Below are positions 47,569 to 57,070 of a stretch of 64,000 nucleotides of DNA, in pieces. Location: the NCBI RefSeq assembly GCF_030655415.1, contig NZ_JAURVN010000014.1, positions 558,001 to 622,000 on the forward strand, written 5' to 3'. The notes beneath the pieces are model-generated. The model ran no database searches and had not been told where the DNA came from. It worked only from the letters and a program-made list of their open reading frames with translations. The translations under genes and the position numbers were made by a program. Origin of the DNA: Herminiimonas sp. Its GTDB lineage: Bacteria > Pseudomonadota > Gammaproteobacteria > Burkholderiales > Burkholderiaceae. Every line of letters begins with the position of its first letter. Position 1 is the first letter of the stretch.

Positions 47569-49038
47569 CTACTCTTTGTCGTCCAGTAAATCGCCCAAAG
47601 GCAAATCCACGCCTAGCAGCTGTTGTGCGGCCTCGCTAGGCAATGCCTCTACCGACTTCAATTTGCGTGTCATCTGACGGCTTCTAGTCTCGGCCTGTTC
47701 GATGTTCTTGGCTGCGCGCTCCAGCGTTGCCTTGGTCGCTGCCAGCACATCGCCAAATTTGCCGAACTCGGTTTTGACGGCGCCCAAGACTTGCCAGACT
47801 TCTGACGAACGTTTTTCCAACGCCAGGGTGCGGAAGCCCATTTGCAGACTGTTCAATAGTGCCGACAAGGTTGATGGGCCGGCGATACTGACTCTATGCG
47901 TGCGTTGCAGATCGTCAGCCAAACCAGGCCGGCGCATGACCTCCGCATATAAACCTTCAGTCGGCAAAAAAAGAATCGCAAAATCAGTAGTCAATGGCGG
48001 CGACAGATATTTCTCGGCGATTTTTTTCGCCTCATTACGCACTACCGTTTCCAACTCACGTCCGGCCTGTAGCACACCATCTGCATCGGCACGATCTGCC
48101 GCATCGGCCAAGCGTTCGTATTGTTCCTTCGGAAACTTCGCATCGATAGGCATCCAGACTGGCGTATTACCATTGTCTGAACCCGGCAATTTGATAGCGA
48201 ATTCCACACGGGCACCGCTACCCGGAATCGTTTCCACATTCTTCGCATACTGGTCTGGCGTCAGCACTTGTTCCAGCAACATCTCAAGCTGAACTTCACC
48301 CCAGGTACCGCGAGTTTTGACGTTGGTCAGCACGCGCTTCAAATCGCCAACGCCGATTGCCAGTTGCTGCATCTCGCCCAGACCCTGATGTACTTTTTCC
48401 AGTCGATCGGAAACCAGCTTGAATGATTCGCCCAGACGTTGTTCCAGCGTCGCATGCAATTTCTCATCGACGGTCTTGCGCATTTCTTCCAGACGAGCGC
48501 CGTTATCAGTTTGCAGATCCTTGATCTTCGCTTCCAGCGTAGCGCGCACTTCTGCCATGCGCTGCGCGTTGGATTCCGTCAGCGTCGTCAACGTCTGATT
48601 CAAGGTATCGCCGAAGCGCTTGAGCGCTGTTGCCTGTTCTTCCCTGCCGGTTTGTGCCTGCAGAGTAATCGCCTGACGCATGGCTTCCAGCTGCTGCGCA
48701 TTTGCTTCATTCAACTTGGAAAGTTGCTGCGCGAATGAATCGATCTGATTGTTTTGCAGCGTCGCCACGCTCGTCAATTGCGTCGCCAGTGCCTGCTGGA
48801 ACTGCATGAAATTACTACCCAATTCCTGACGCGTGGCTTGAGCGGTTGATTGCACCTGTTCGCGCAACTCTCGCTCGATACGCTCGCTACCTTGTTGCTG
48901 ATAGCGTTGCAATTCGTTTTGCAAATTTGCGAGTTGCGGCGCGATATCCACCGCACGATTGCGCAGCATCGCGACGATCTGCAGCGCAACGATGACGACT
49001 GCGGCAAGTAGCAAAATAATGAAGTGCAGTTGTGTCAT
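47569..49038 (-). CDS. rmuC: DNA recombination protein RmuC
   Basis: RmuC limits recombination at inverted repeats and has a nuclease-like fold. The 489 aa product from the ATG at 49038 starts with one membrane helix (FIILLLAAVVIVALQIVAML, about 6-25), then a long coiled coil (about 30-230, many Gln, Leu and Glu), then the RmuC domain with KTRGTWGEVQLEMLLEQVL and LFLPTEGLYAEVMRRPGL. The in-frame extension to 49239 overlaps the neighbouring globin gene and is rejected. It likely acts as a membrane-anchored protein. Confidence 0.92.
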   Translation of the reverse strand: MTQLHFIILLLAAVVIVALQIVAMLRNRAVDIAPQLANLQNELQRYQQQGSERIERELREQVQSTAQATRQELGSNFMQFQQALATQLTSVATLQNNQIDSFAQQLSKLNEANAQQLEAMRQAITLQAQTGREEQATALKRFGDTLNQTLTTLTESNAQRMAEVRATLEAKIKDLQTDNGARLEEMRKTVDEKLHATLEQRLGESFKLVSDRLEKVHQGLGEMQQLAIGVGDLKRVLTNVKTRGTWGEVQLEMLLEQVLTPDQYAKNVETIPGSGARVEFAIKLPGSDNGNTPVWMPIDAKFPKEQYERLADAADRADADGVLQAGRELETVVRNEAKKIAEKYLSPPLTTDFAILFLPTEGLYAEVMRRPGLADDLQRTHRVSIAGPSTLSALLNSLQMGFRTLALEKRSSEVWQVLGAVKTEFGKFGDVLAATKATLERAAKNIEQAETRSRQMTRKLKSVEALPSEAAQQLLGVDLPLGDLLDDKE

Positions 49039-49121
49039 TGGCTGTGTTGGTCCGGGAATGAAATCCAATCGGGAATCTGCAAGAATGTTATATAAAATCG
49101 CGCTACATCTGCTTGAATCTA

Positions 49122-49523
49122 TTAACCATGCGTGTTGCGCATCCAGTCGGCAGTTTCGGCAAAAGATTTTTGCAGATGTTCTTGTAGCGATGGAACGATG
49201 CCGACGTCGTTCATAGCCATTTCCATGCAACGCAACCATTGGTCACGTTCGTCAGTCGCAATCGCATACGGCAAATGGCGTGCGCGCAAGCGCGGATGAC
49301 CAAAGCGTTCTACAAACAAATTTGGGCCGCCAGTCCAGCCGGACAAGAACCAGAACAGCTTGTCGCGCGAGCCGTCCAAGGTAGTCGGATGCATGGTGCG
49401 TATGCCGGCGAAGGCTGGCTCCAGATCCATCAAATCGTAGAAGCGGTCGACCAGCGCGCGTACGCCCGTTTCACCATCCAGAAGTTCGTACAAAGTGCGT
49501 TGTTGATTATCTTCAGTAGTCAT
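49122..49523 (-). CDS. Group II truncated haemoglobin
   Basis: The 133 aa protein is a 2-on-2 globin. The proximal-His region reads ERFGHPRLRARHLPY, and a Trp follows in RDQWLRCM, both typical of group II truncated haemoglobins. Such proteins bind O2 or NO and may help in stress protection. It starts MTTEDNQQRTLYELL at 49523; a second in-frame ATG lies 9 bases upstream. It points the same way as rmuC with an 83-base gap. Confidence 0.9.
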   Translation of the reverse strand: MTTEDNQQRTLYELLDGETGVRALVDRFYDLMDLEPAFAGIRTMHPTTLDGSRDKLFWFLSGWTGGPNLFVERFGHPRLRARHLPYAIATDERDQWLRCMEMAMNDVGIVPSLQEHLQKSFAETADWMRNTHG

Positions 49524-49668
49524 AGCCTGCATGATAACGCATCGCACCTGTTTTTTACTGCTGCAGCGCCCCTCGCCTGACCTCTAATATCAGAGTTTTA
49601 GGTTGATCTGGGAACTCATAGCTAAAGCTCTGCTCTACAAAACAACGATCACCATTTGGAGCAGTACG

Positions 49669-50724
49669 ATGTTATTGAGCAAGCACCTGAAAACCCGGCA
49701 TAAAAAATCCCGCATTCCACTTCTAGTTTTATTTTCAGCAAGCAGTTTGCTTGCATCCACTTATGGACATGCAGCCGTCGTTACCCTCAACAATGGCGAT
49801 CAAATTACCGGCGAACTGCATCAATTAAATGATGGCGTGTTGACCTTCAAGTCTGGCGTATTCGGCGAGGTAAAAATTCCATGGGGGAATGTCGCCAAAC
49901 TGGTATCTGATGATGGTGTCCGCGTTCAACTGGACAACGGCGCAATGGTGACAGGAAAAGTAAGCGTTGATGAGAGCGGCAAAGTTGCGCTCGAACAAAC
50001 AGATACACCTCAAACACAAACACTGGCCCGTCAGGACATCGCCGCATTAAATCCGCCAGTTGTCGATGATTCCACAAAATACTCGGGGAAATTTGATCTA
50101 GGCGGAGCCTTCAATCGCGGCAATTCACACGACGATCAATTGCATACCAACGGCGAATTTGTGGCACGCAATCCTGATGATCGATACACGATCAACTGGG
50201 AACTCAACGAAGCCACATCAGCCGGCATCGCAACCACATCGAATCGTCGCCTGTTAGGGCAGTACGACGTATTTCTCGATCCCAAAAACTACCTGTTTGT
50301 GAATGCAAAGGCAGAACGCGACGAACTGGCTGACCTTAATTTGCGTAGCGGCGCAGGTCTCGGTTATGGTCGACAACTTGTCGATACCGACGTGACCAAG
50401 TTATCCAGCGAAGTGAGCGTGAATTACATCAAGGAAGACTACAACGTCTCAGAAGATCGATCGTTTCCGACGCTAGGATTTGGTTTCAAGTACGAACAAA
50501 AATTCTGGGATAAGAAACTGGTCTACTTCAACAACTTCAATGCAGATGCCAATTTGAGCGATACCAGCGATCTACTGCTGCGCAATCGCATGGGCATACG
50601 CATACCCATCGCCGCCGGCCTCAATCTGAGCACGCAGTTCAATATCGACTACGACAATGAACCGGCAATTGACAAGAAAAAAATGGATACCGCGCTGATC
50701 TTCAGTGTCGGCTATGCATTCTGA
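49669..50724 (+). CDS. DUF481 outer-membrane beta-barrel protein
   Basis: The 351 aa precursor has a signal peptide (about 1-35, LLVLFSASSLLASTYGHAA), a beta-rich N-terminal domain with repeated NGDQITGELHQL-like strands (about 37-125), then a DUF481 beta-barrel of the YdiY type ending in VGYAF. The terminal Phe is the usual signal for outer-membrane assembly through BAM. Function is not known. The ATG at 49669 has GGAG 9 bases upstream; the frame to 49603 is not used. Confidence 0.85.
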   Translation: MLLSKHLKTRHKKSRIPLLVLFSASSLLASTYGHAAVVTLNNGDQITGELHQLNDGVLTFKSGVFGEVKIPWGNVAKLVSDDGVRVQLDNGAMVTGKVSVDESGKVALEQTDTPQTQTLARQDIAALNPPVVDDSTKYSGKFDLGGAFNRGNSHDDQLHTNGEFVARNPDDRYTINWELNEATSAGIATTSNRRLLGQYDVFLDPKNYLFVNAKAERDELADLNLRSGAGLGYGRQLVDTDVTKLSSEVSVNYIKEDYNVSEDRSFPTLGFGFKYEQKFWDKKLVYFNNFNADANLSDTSDLLLRNRMGIRIPIAAGLNLSTQFNIDYDNEPAIDKKKMDTALIFSVGYAF

Positions 50725-50790
50725 TTAGCCTCAACGAAATATCTCCGATTCAAACTCGGCAATTCATAAAGAATTGCCGGCTAAATAAAA

Positions 50791-53292
50791 TCAGGCTTCA
50801 CGCAGTGTTTGCAAAGGCGGTTGATTCAACACATTCCGCAGGCCAACCCAACCACCGATAAATGCACATGCGGCACCAACTGCAAAACCGGCAATCCAAA
50901 CGACCGGACTGAATTTCCATTCGAAGTCAAAGACGAAATGGGCGAGCGACCAGCCGACTGCTGTCGCACCTGCAGCTGCCAACAAACCAGCGAGTCCACC
51001 TACCAAGGCAAACTCTATCCACTGCGATTGCGATAACTGTTTGCGTGTCGCGCCTAGCGCACGCAACAATCCCGCCTCACGTGTGCGTTGATCTTGCGAA
51101 CTGGCGAGCGCAGCATACAAGACCAGCACACCCGATGCGAGTGTGAACATGAACAAGAATTCGACCGCAGTGACAACCTGATCGATCACATCCTGAATCT
51201 GTTTAACCACGCTACCGATATCGACCACGGTCAAGTTCGGATAATCGCGCGTTAATTGATTCTCGAAGGCGGTGTTGCCTTCTGGCAGATGGAAGGATGT
51301 GATCCACGACTGCGGCATGTCTTTCATCGCGGCTGGATTGATGATGACGAAGAAGTTTACCTTCATCGAGCCCCATTCCAGTTTGCGTAAACTGGTGATC
51401 GGCACTTCGACGGTTTCGCCGGCGATTTCGAATTTCAGTTTGTCGCCTATCTTCAGCTTGAGCGTTTCTGCCAAACCAGCCTCTACCGATGCTTCCGGCT
51501 TGCTGCCGTCGAACCAGCGACCTGCTGTGATTTCATTCGATGCGGGAATCTTGCTCATCGTCGACAGATTGAATTCTCTATCGACCAAACGCTTGGCTCT
51601 ATCTTCGACAAAACTTTCGCCATTGATATCGACGTCATTAATCGCCAGCAAACGGCCACGTATCATCGGGAATAAATCAGCGTCGGCAATTTTGTTCTGC
51701 GCGAGGCGCGCTTCAAATTCAGCTTTTTGGTCCGGTTGAATATTGATGACAAAACGATTCGGCGCATTCGGCGGCGTCGCGCTACGCCACGCATCAACCA
51801 GATCACCGCGAATGACTGTCAACAGCAACAAGGCCATCAAGCCGAGTGCCAATGCGACGACTTGTACTATCGTCGCACCAGGACGCCGCTGCAAGGCTGT
51901 CACTGCAAAACGCCAGCTCGCGTTATTGATCGCACCGCGCAAGGATTGCAAGGACTTCAACGCCAACCAACCAATCAACGCAAAACCGGCAAGGCCGCCG
52001 ACAAATCCTGCCGCCGTCAACAAACCAAGTTTGATATTTCCTGCCTGCCACAACAGCAGACCTATGAACGTTGCAAGACCTAGCGCATAGGTAGCTATCG
52101 TCATCGGTTGCGGCATATCCTGCTCGCGTCGAATCACACGGTTATGCGGCACATTGCGCAATTGCAGAATAGGCGGCAATGCGAAGCCAACCAATAGCAG
52201 CAAGCCGGTCGCAATGCCCTGCACCGCTGGCAAGATCGATGCTGCAGGCAAGTCATTCGTGATCAAGCGTCCCAACCATTCGATCAATACAAAATGCGCA
52301 GCAAAACCGACTGCTGCGCCAATTGCACTACCGATCAAACCCACCACGAAAAACTCAATTAAATACAGCGACGTCACCTGATTCTGTGTCATGCCCAGGC
52401 AACGCAACATTGCGCAGGCGTCGACGTGACGCAGCATGAAGCGACGTGCTGCCATTGCCACTGCGACTGCGGCCAACATCGCCGACAGCAAACCAACCAG
52501 CGACAAGAACTCTTCCGCGCGCTGCAAGGTTGCGCGCATTTGCGGCTGGCCTGATTCCAGCGACTCGGTACGTACGCCTTTAAGATTTTCTGTTTCGATT
52601 TTGTCTTGTACCCATTTATCGAACTTGTCGACCTCGACGGCCTTACCTGCGACCAGCAAGCGATAGGTAATGCGTGAGCTAGGCTGGATCAAACCAGTCG
52701 CCGCCACATCGCTGGCGGACAGCATCACGCGTGGTGCAAAGTTCATGAAGCCTGCGCCACGATCTGGTTCATTGGTGATCAACTTGGCGATGGTAAAAGT
52801 CTTGTCGCCCAGTTTGAGTGGATTGCCGACTGCGGTATTCAGGCTGGTCAAAATACCGGCATCCACCCATACCGTACCCGGCTCGGGGATGGTCTTTGCG
52901 GCAATGCCTTGGCCGTCGATCTGTGTCGCTACTCTGACATTGCCGCGCAAAGGATAGCCGGGAGTCACAGCCTTGATTGATGCCAGTTTAGAAACCGCTT
53001 GATCACCCTCGCCCACAATCGCCATGCTTGGAAAGACGACCGTTTCCGCCAGTTGCAAACCACGCTTTTCGGCTTCCGCTTTCCATGCAGGCGCGATCTT
53101 GTCATCTGTCCGTATCAACAGATCCGCACCGAGCATTTGATGTGCATCGCGATTCAAACCGGTACGCATGCGATCAACGAAGAAACTGACCGAGGACAGT
53201 GCCGCGACCGCCACTACCAACGCAACCAACAGGAAGCGCAACTCACCGGCGCGCCAATCGCGCTGCGTCATACGAAAAGATTGAACAAACAT
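50791..53292 (-). CDS. FtsX-family ABC transporter permease (YbbP-like)
   Basis: The 833 aa protein has the layout of YbbP/LolC-like permeases: an N-terminal helix (LRFLLVALVVAVAALSSVSF), a long periplasmic MacB-type domain, and two blocks of several hydrophobic helices (about 265-480 and 705-830), ending in an FtsX domain with LLRALGATRKQLSQSQ. YbbP usually works with an ATPase, YbbA. No such gene is within this window, so it may be encoded elsewhere. Substrate unknown. The ATG at 53292 is preferred over TTG 53295. Confidence 0.88.
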   Translation of the reverse strand: MFVQSFRMTQRDWRAGELRFLLVALVVAVAALSSVSFFVDRMRTGLNRDAHQMLGADLLIRTDDKIAPAWKAEAEKRGLQLAETVVFPSMAIVGEGDQAVSKLASIKAVTPGYPLRGNVRVATQIDGQGIAAKTIPEPGTVWVDAGILTSLNTAVGNPLKLGDKTFTIAKLITNEPDRGAGFMNFAPRVMLSASDVAATGLIQPSSRITYRLLVAGKAVEVDKFDKWVQDKIETENLKGVRTESLESGQPQMRATLQRAEEFLSLVGLLSAMLAAVAVAMAARRFMLRHVDACAMLRCLGMTQNQVTSLYLIEFFVVGLIGSAIGAAVGFAAHFVLIEWLGRLITNDLPAASILPAVQGIATGLLLLVGFALPPILQLRNVPHNRVIRREQDMPQPMTIATYALGLATFIGLLLWQAGNIKLGLLTAAGFVGGLAGFALIGWLALKSLQSLRGAINNASWRFAVTALQRRPGATIVQVVALALGLMALLLLTVIRGDLVDAWRSATPPNAPNRFVINIQPDQKAEFEARLAQNKIADADLFPMIRGRLLAINDVDINGESFVEDRAKRLVDREFNLSTMSKIPASNEITAGRWFDGSKPEASVEAGLAETLKLKIGDKLKFEIAGETVEVPITSLRKLEWGSMKVNFFVIINPAAMKDMPQSWITSFHLPEGNTAFENQLTRDYPNLTVVDIGSVVKQIQDVIDQVVTAVEFLFMFTLASGVLVLYAALASSQDQRTREAGLLRALGATRKQLSQSQWIEFALVGGLAGLLAAAGATAVGWSLAHFVFDFEWKFSPVVWIAGFAVGAACAFIGGWVGLRNVLNQPPLQTLREA

Positions 53293-53485
53293 CAAGTCAT
53301 TCGCTTTCTGGATATATCCGGCCTATCGCGCAATATGAAGAAAATTTGGCGCGACCAGCCAGACAACAATAAGGGGAAAAATTGTAATAGCGGATTTACG
53401 CTAACAAACCCGCATAAGACTAGCGTAAAAGCGCATGTGCCGCCGAGGCGGGAAGAATCGCAGCGCTCCTATGATTCAATCCGGC

Positions 53486-54499
53486 TCAATGCGCAAAGAA
53501 AGCATCGACTTGCGCCAGATACTTTTGCTTCAGATCGGCATCAATAAAAGCCGCGCTAAAACTGTTACGCGCCAGTTGCTGCGCATGATGTCGTTGCACA
53601 GGCAAGGCTTCGACAACGGCGACAAAATTGTCATTCATATAGCCGCCAAAATACGCCGGATCATCTGAATTGATCGTGATCACCAAACCCGCATCCAGCA
53701 AAGTCAGCAGATTATGTTGATCCATTTTTTCAAACACGCATAACTTGATATTCGACAAAGGACACACCGTCAGCGGCATGGCCTCACGCACCAAGCGCTG
53801 CATCAACACCGGATCTTCTATGCAGCGCACACCATGATCGACGCGTTCGACTTGCAATAAATCAAGCGCCGTTTCGATATACGCTGGTGGTCCCTCTTCG
53901 CCTGCGTGTGCGACTAGATGAAATCCCAATTCCTTGCAGCGAGCGAACAAGCGCGCAAACTTCTCCGGTGGATGGCCACGTTCCGAAGAATCCAATCCTA
54001 TGCCAATGATGTGTTCGCGATAAGGCAAAGCTTGTTGCAAAGTGAGGAAAGCTTCTTCTTCCGATAAATGGCGCAAGAAGCACATGATCAAGCCGCCTGT
54101 CATGCCCCATTTTTTATACGCATCCTGCAGAGCACGCGCTATGCCGTTGACGACGACGCCAAATTCGACACCGCGCGCGGTGTGCGTTTGTGGATCGAAG
54201 AATAATTCTGTGTGTAAAACATTGTCGGCGTGAGCGCGCTCTAGATACGCCCAGGTCATGTCGTAGAAATCCTGCTCGGTCAGCAAGACGCTTGCACCGG
54301 CATAGTAAATATCAAGGAAGGATTGCAAATCGGTAAATGCGTAGGCCGCCCGCAAGGCCTCTATCGATGGATAGTTCAGCACGACGCCGTTTCGTTGCGC
54401 TAGTGCAAAGATCAACTCGGGTTCGAGTGAACCTTCGATATGAATATGCAACTCCGCCTTCGGCATATTTTTCACGACGTCTATCAGCGCATTATTCAT
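53486..54499 (-). CDS. Adenine deaminase (adenosine-deaminase family)
   Basis: The 337 aa protein belongs to the metal-dependent adenosine/AMP deaminase superfamily. The metal-binding motif is [20 protein letters not shown] (12-31), with HAGEEGPP and [11 protein letters not shown] later. The set, including [13 protein letters not shown] and [11 protein letters not shown], matches the small adenine deaminases of Pseudomonas type rather than E. coli Add. It makes hypoxanthine from adenine in purine salvage. ATG 54499 has AAGGGA upstream; the frame runs in a longer form to 54538. Confidence 0.9.
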   Translation of the reverse strand: MNNALIDVVKNMPKAELHIHIEGSLEPELIFALAQRNGVVLNYPSIEALRAAYAFTDLQSFLDIYYAGASVLLTEQDFYDMTWAYLERAHADNVLHTELFFDPQTHTARGVEFGVVVNGIARALQDAYKKWGMTGGLIMCFLRHLSEEEAFLTLQQALPYREHIIGIGLDSSERGHPPEKFARLFARCKELGFHLVAHAGEEGPPAYIETALDLLQVERVDHGVRCIEDPVLMQRLVREAMPLTVCPLSNIKLCVFEKMDQHNLLTLLDAGLVITINSDDPAYFGGYMNDNFVAVVEALPVQRHHAQQLARNSFSAAFIDADLKQKYLAQVDAFFAH

Positions 54500-54537
54500 A
54501 TCATTTCCCTTGTTACTCCATGTGGTAAGCGGGCACA

Positions 54538-54762
54538 TTATTTCATGTTACTGACCGGGAAGTACAAGGACAACATGGACATAAGCCAAGTGCAAATGCA
54601 TAAAAACAGTAAATACCGGATAGTTAACATAAAGAAAACATCAAGAAAATGGGAATCTTTGTCAGATACCTTAGTCAGTATTATAGTTAGGCAGCTAAAT
54701 GCCCATTTCCAGAGTAGCGCAACAAGAATAATCGTAGAGAAAAGCGCACCGACAATTGTCAT
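54538..54762 (-). CDS. Possible small hydrophobic membrane protein
   Basis: A 74 aa frame with two clear hydrophobic stretches ([18 protein letters not shown] and [20 protein letters not shown]) separated by a charged linker KVSDKDSH. It ends 38 bases before the adenine deaminase start, on the same strand. The region is AT-rich and no ribosome binding site is seen. It partly faces the start of the gene at 54804. I do not recognise a family. The hydrophobic pattern may come from base composition. Confidence 0.3.
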   Translation of the reverse strand: MTIVGALFSTIILVALLWKWAFSCLTIILTKVSDKDSHFLDVFFMLTIRYLLFLCICTWLMSMLSLYFPVSNMK

Positions 54763-54803
54763 GCAACACCATGGATTCATTCGATAGAAATGGAAAACAA
54801 GGT

Positions 54804-55481
54804 ATGCCTCAAATCAGTATTTCAGTTTCGCCTGAAGCACATCAAAATTTGCTGAAAAGTTTTCAGCAAACAGTTGATGCGACGCCATCGGGTGCCTTGC
54901 GTATCAGCTTCGACGACTGGTTGCTTGCCCGAATTTCTACAGAACCGAAGACAGAATCATCTTCAGCAGAACTCAATGATATTTATTCATTCAACGCGAT
55001 CGAACGCATGGTGACGCGCTTGCATAAGCATGGTTACGGCTTGGCTTGTTATCCAAAAGCAGAGGTCAAGGCAGAGATGTCTGCCGCCGTGCTCGCGAGC
55101 GCTATTGTCAAAGATTTAAAGCTGACAACGCCGTATGTAAAACGCCTGCAGGATTTGTTCAAGCATTACCAGAAAGATGCAAAAGAAATTGCAGATGCTG
55201 CGCAGGTCGGCATTACCAATCGTGCTTACGGCGCGATCAGCGAAGCCTTTAGTCTGTTGGTTGCGCGTACTGAAAAAGCTGAAGAAAATTTGGATGACGA
55301 GCGAGCACTCGGTCGGGTCGAAGGTGGGATTGCCATGCTAGTAAATCTAGACATCATGACACGTGTGAATGCCACTAAAAAAGCAGCTGAATTCAAGACG
55401 AAATTCATGACAGAGGAAAAATCCGAGCCTAAAGACAACTGGGTCAACAAGGTTTTTCGTACAGCGAATACAAGAAAATAA
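54804..55481 (+). CDS. Protein of unknown function, first gene of a two-gene operon
   Basis: The product has 225 residues from the ATG at 54804 (236 from the ATG at 54771). The N-terminus MPQISISVSPEAHQNLLKSF looks like a beta strand followed by a helix, as in ribbon-helix-helix proteins, and continues with ALRISFDDWLLARI. The middle (about 70-190) is helical with YVKRLQDLFKHYQKDAKEIA and KAEENLDDERALGRVEGG; the tail is basic. I do not recognise a family. The next gene starts 16 bases after its stop with a good ribosome binding site, so the two form an operon. Confidence 0.65.
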   Translation: MPQISISVSPEAHQNLLKSFQQTVDATPSGALRISFDDWLLARISTEPKTESSSAELNDIYSFNAIERMVTRLHKHGYGLACYPKAEVKAEMSAAVLASAIVKDLKLTTPYVKRLQDLFKHYQKDAKEIADAAQVGITNRAYGAISEAFSLLVARTEKAEENLDDERALGRVEGGIAMLVNLDIMTRVNATKKAAEFKTKFMTEEKSEPKDNWVNKVFRTANTRK

Positions 55482-55497
55482 TCGAAAGGAAAGCCGC

Positions 55498-55782
55498 ATG
55501 CAACTCAACAAAAATCAGTTCGGCGTGCCGCAGTACCCAATTGACGACGCGCGCCGCTTATTCGTTCTTGCATCAGCGATTGATTTGCTGGAGCGTCCCA
55601 CGTCTACTGCTATTGATGATTTGACTGGCATAGACAAAACTACCATCGATAGCGAGGTCGATAAATTGCGTGAACAGTACGGCATGGTGATTCATAAATT
55701 CGGCGAAATTTATCGCATAGAATCGTGGGGGAAAGTGCTGAATAAGGAAAGCGTCGCGCAGGCGATGAAGGCGGAAGAATAA
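55498..55782 (+). CDS. Small winged-helix-like protein of unknown function
   Basis: The 94 aa protein has the shape of a winged helix: helices around RRLFVLASAIDLL, TAIDDLTGIDKTTIDSEVDKL as helix-turn-helix, and a beta hairpin in GMVIHKFGEIYRIESWG. AAGGAAAG lies 8 bases before the ATG. It follows the previous gene by 16 bases. The fold is guessed from the pattern; no database match was possible. It may bind DNA or the product of the upstream gene. Confidence 0.65.
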   Translation: MQLNKNQFGVPQYPIDDARRLFVLASAIDLLERPTSTAIDDLTGIDKTTIDSEVDKLREQYGMVIHKFGEIYRIESWGKVLNKESVAQAMKAEE

Positions 55783-55820
55783 AGTCGAATGGTGATTATT
55801 CAGTTCACTCACCACTCAAA

Positions 55821-56906
55821 CTAAGCCTTATCCGCGCTTGTCTTTTTTCTGCTTTTTTCCAATAATTTAAGCACCAGGATTTCATCAGCATTCAGCTCAT
55901 CGTCTGCGCTTAATGGAGTCTTGCTTGTGGCTTTTCGCTTCGACATCTGCGCCAAAGTCCCATCAAGATAAGCGTCAATCACCCCGGGATGAACATAGCA
56001 TTTGCGGCAGATGGCTGGCGTGTTACCCAGCTTTTTCGCGACACTCTCAATCGCCTGGACTATATTTTTCTTGGCCTGTGCTTCCGATTCGAAAACCAAG
56101 TTTTCCTGCAACGCAGTCATTGCCAATACTGTGCCAGCCCAGGTTCTAAAATCCTTGGCGGTGTAATCGTCGCCGCATAATTCGCGCAGATACTCGTTCA
56201 CCTCGGATGAACCTATTTTGTGGCGCTCACCATCTTCACCCACATATTGAAACAACTCTTGACCGGGCAAATCTCGCGTACGGCGAATAATGCCGGCGAG
56301 GCGTCTGTCTTGTAGTTTGATTGAATGGCGCACGCCACTTTTCCCGCGGAATTCAAACTGAATCACAGTGCCATCAATGCGCACATGTTTTTTACGCAAC
56401 GTGGTCATGCCGAAAGAATCATTGGTGCGCGCATATTCGCGATTACCAATCCGCATCAGCGTGTTTTCCAACAGATAAACAACCGAGGCCAATATCTTTT
56501 CGCGCGGTAAACCGCTCAATGACAATGCAGCATTAATTTTGCTACGTATGCCTGGCAAGAGGCGACCAAATGCAAGCATGCGATCGTACTTGGATTCGTC
56601 ACGTACTTTGCGCCAATGCGCGTGATAGCGATATTGTTTTCGGAGTTTTGCATCACGACCGGTTGCTTGAATATGCCCGTTATTCCAGCGACATATCCAC
56701 ACATCAGTCCATGCTGGTGGGATAGCTAAAGACTGAATGCGTTTGCGTTCCGATTCATCCTTGATCAACGCGCCCTTCTCATCCAGATAGCGAAAGCCAT
56801 CCTTGTACGGTTTTCTGCAAATGCCGGGTAAATGGTCATCGACGTAACGCAGGCCTACCGATTTTGCATCTGCTAACGCTTCGCTATTGACATTGTCGTC
56901 TCTCAT
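55821..56906 (-). CDS. DNA topoisomerase IB (poxvirus type)
   Basis: Type IB enzymes relax supercoils by a 3'-phosphotyrosine nick without ATP. The 361 aa protein has an N-terminal beta-rich domain (YVDDHLPGICRKPYKDGFRY), the conserved Arg/Lys-rich core ARTNDSFGMTTLRKKHV (about 180), HSIKLQDRRLAGIIRR and KDFRTWAGTVLA, with the active-site Tyr in CRKCYVHPGVIDAYL. The ATG at 56906 follows a GAGAG box; a longer frame to 56987 is not needed. It is an accessory enzyme in bacteria. Its basic C-terminal tail (KTPLSADD to KSRKKTSADKA) is not conserved. Confidence 0.92.
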   Translation of the reverse strand: MRDDNVNSEALADAKSVGLRYVDDHLPGICRKPYKDGFRYLDEKGALIKDESERKRIQSLAIPPAWTDVWICRWNNGHIQATGRDAKLRKQYRYHAHWRKVRDESKYDRMLAFGRLLPGIRSKINAALSLSGLPREKILASVVYLLENTLMRIGNREYARTNDSFGMTTLRKKHVRIDGTVIQFEFRGKSGVRHSIKLQDRRLAGIIRRTRDLPGQELFQYVGEDGERHKIGSSEVNEYLRELCGDDYTAKDFRTWAGTVLAMTALQENLVFESEAQAKKNIVQAIESVAKKLGNTPAICRKCYVHPGVIDAYLDGTLAQMSKRKATSKTPLSADDELNADEILVLKLLEKSRKKTSADKA

Positions 56907-57070
56907 GATTGTGCTCTCGCCAAAAGCCGTTAATGGCCGCGACTCTTTTATATGGTCGCTATGCCAGATGCTAATCATGCTACGCAAAAAAGATGAGAAT
57001 GGCAGTCAGAGAAAAGAGGAAGGATACGTCAGCAAAATCTCACAATGTTTACACCGTGAGCAGTGCATCT

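Noticed and set aside
48966..49239. N-terminal extension of RmuC to 49239
   Set aside because: It overlaps the start region and coding part of the truncated haemoglobin gene and lacks family support; MTQLHFIILL at 49038 is the better start.
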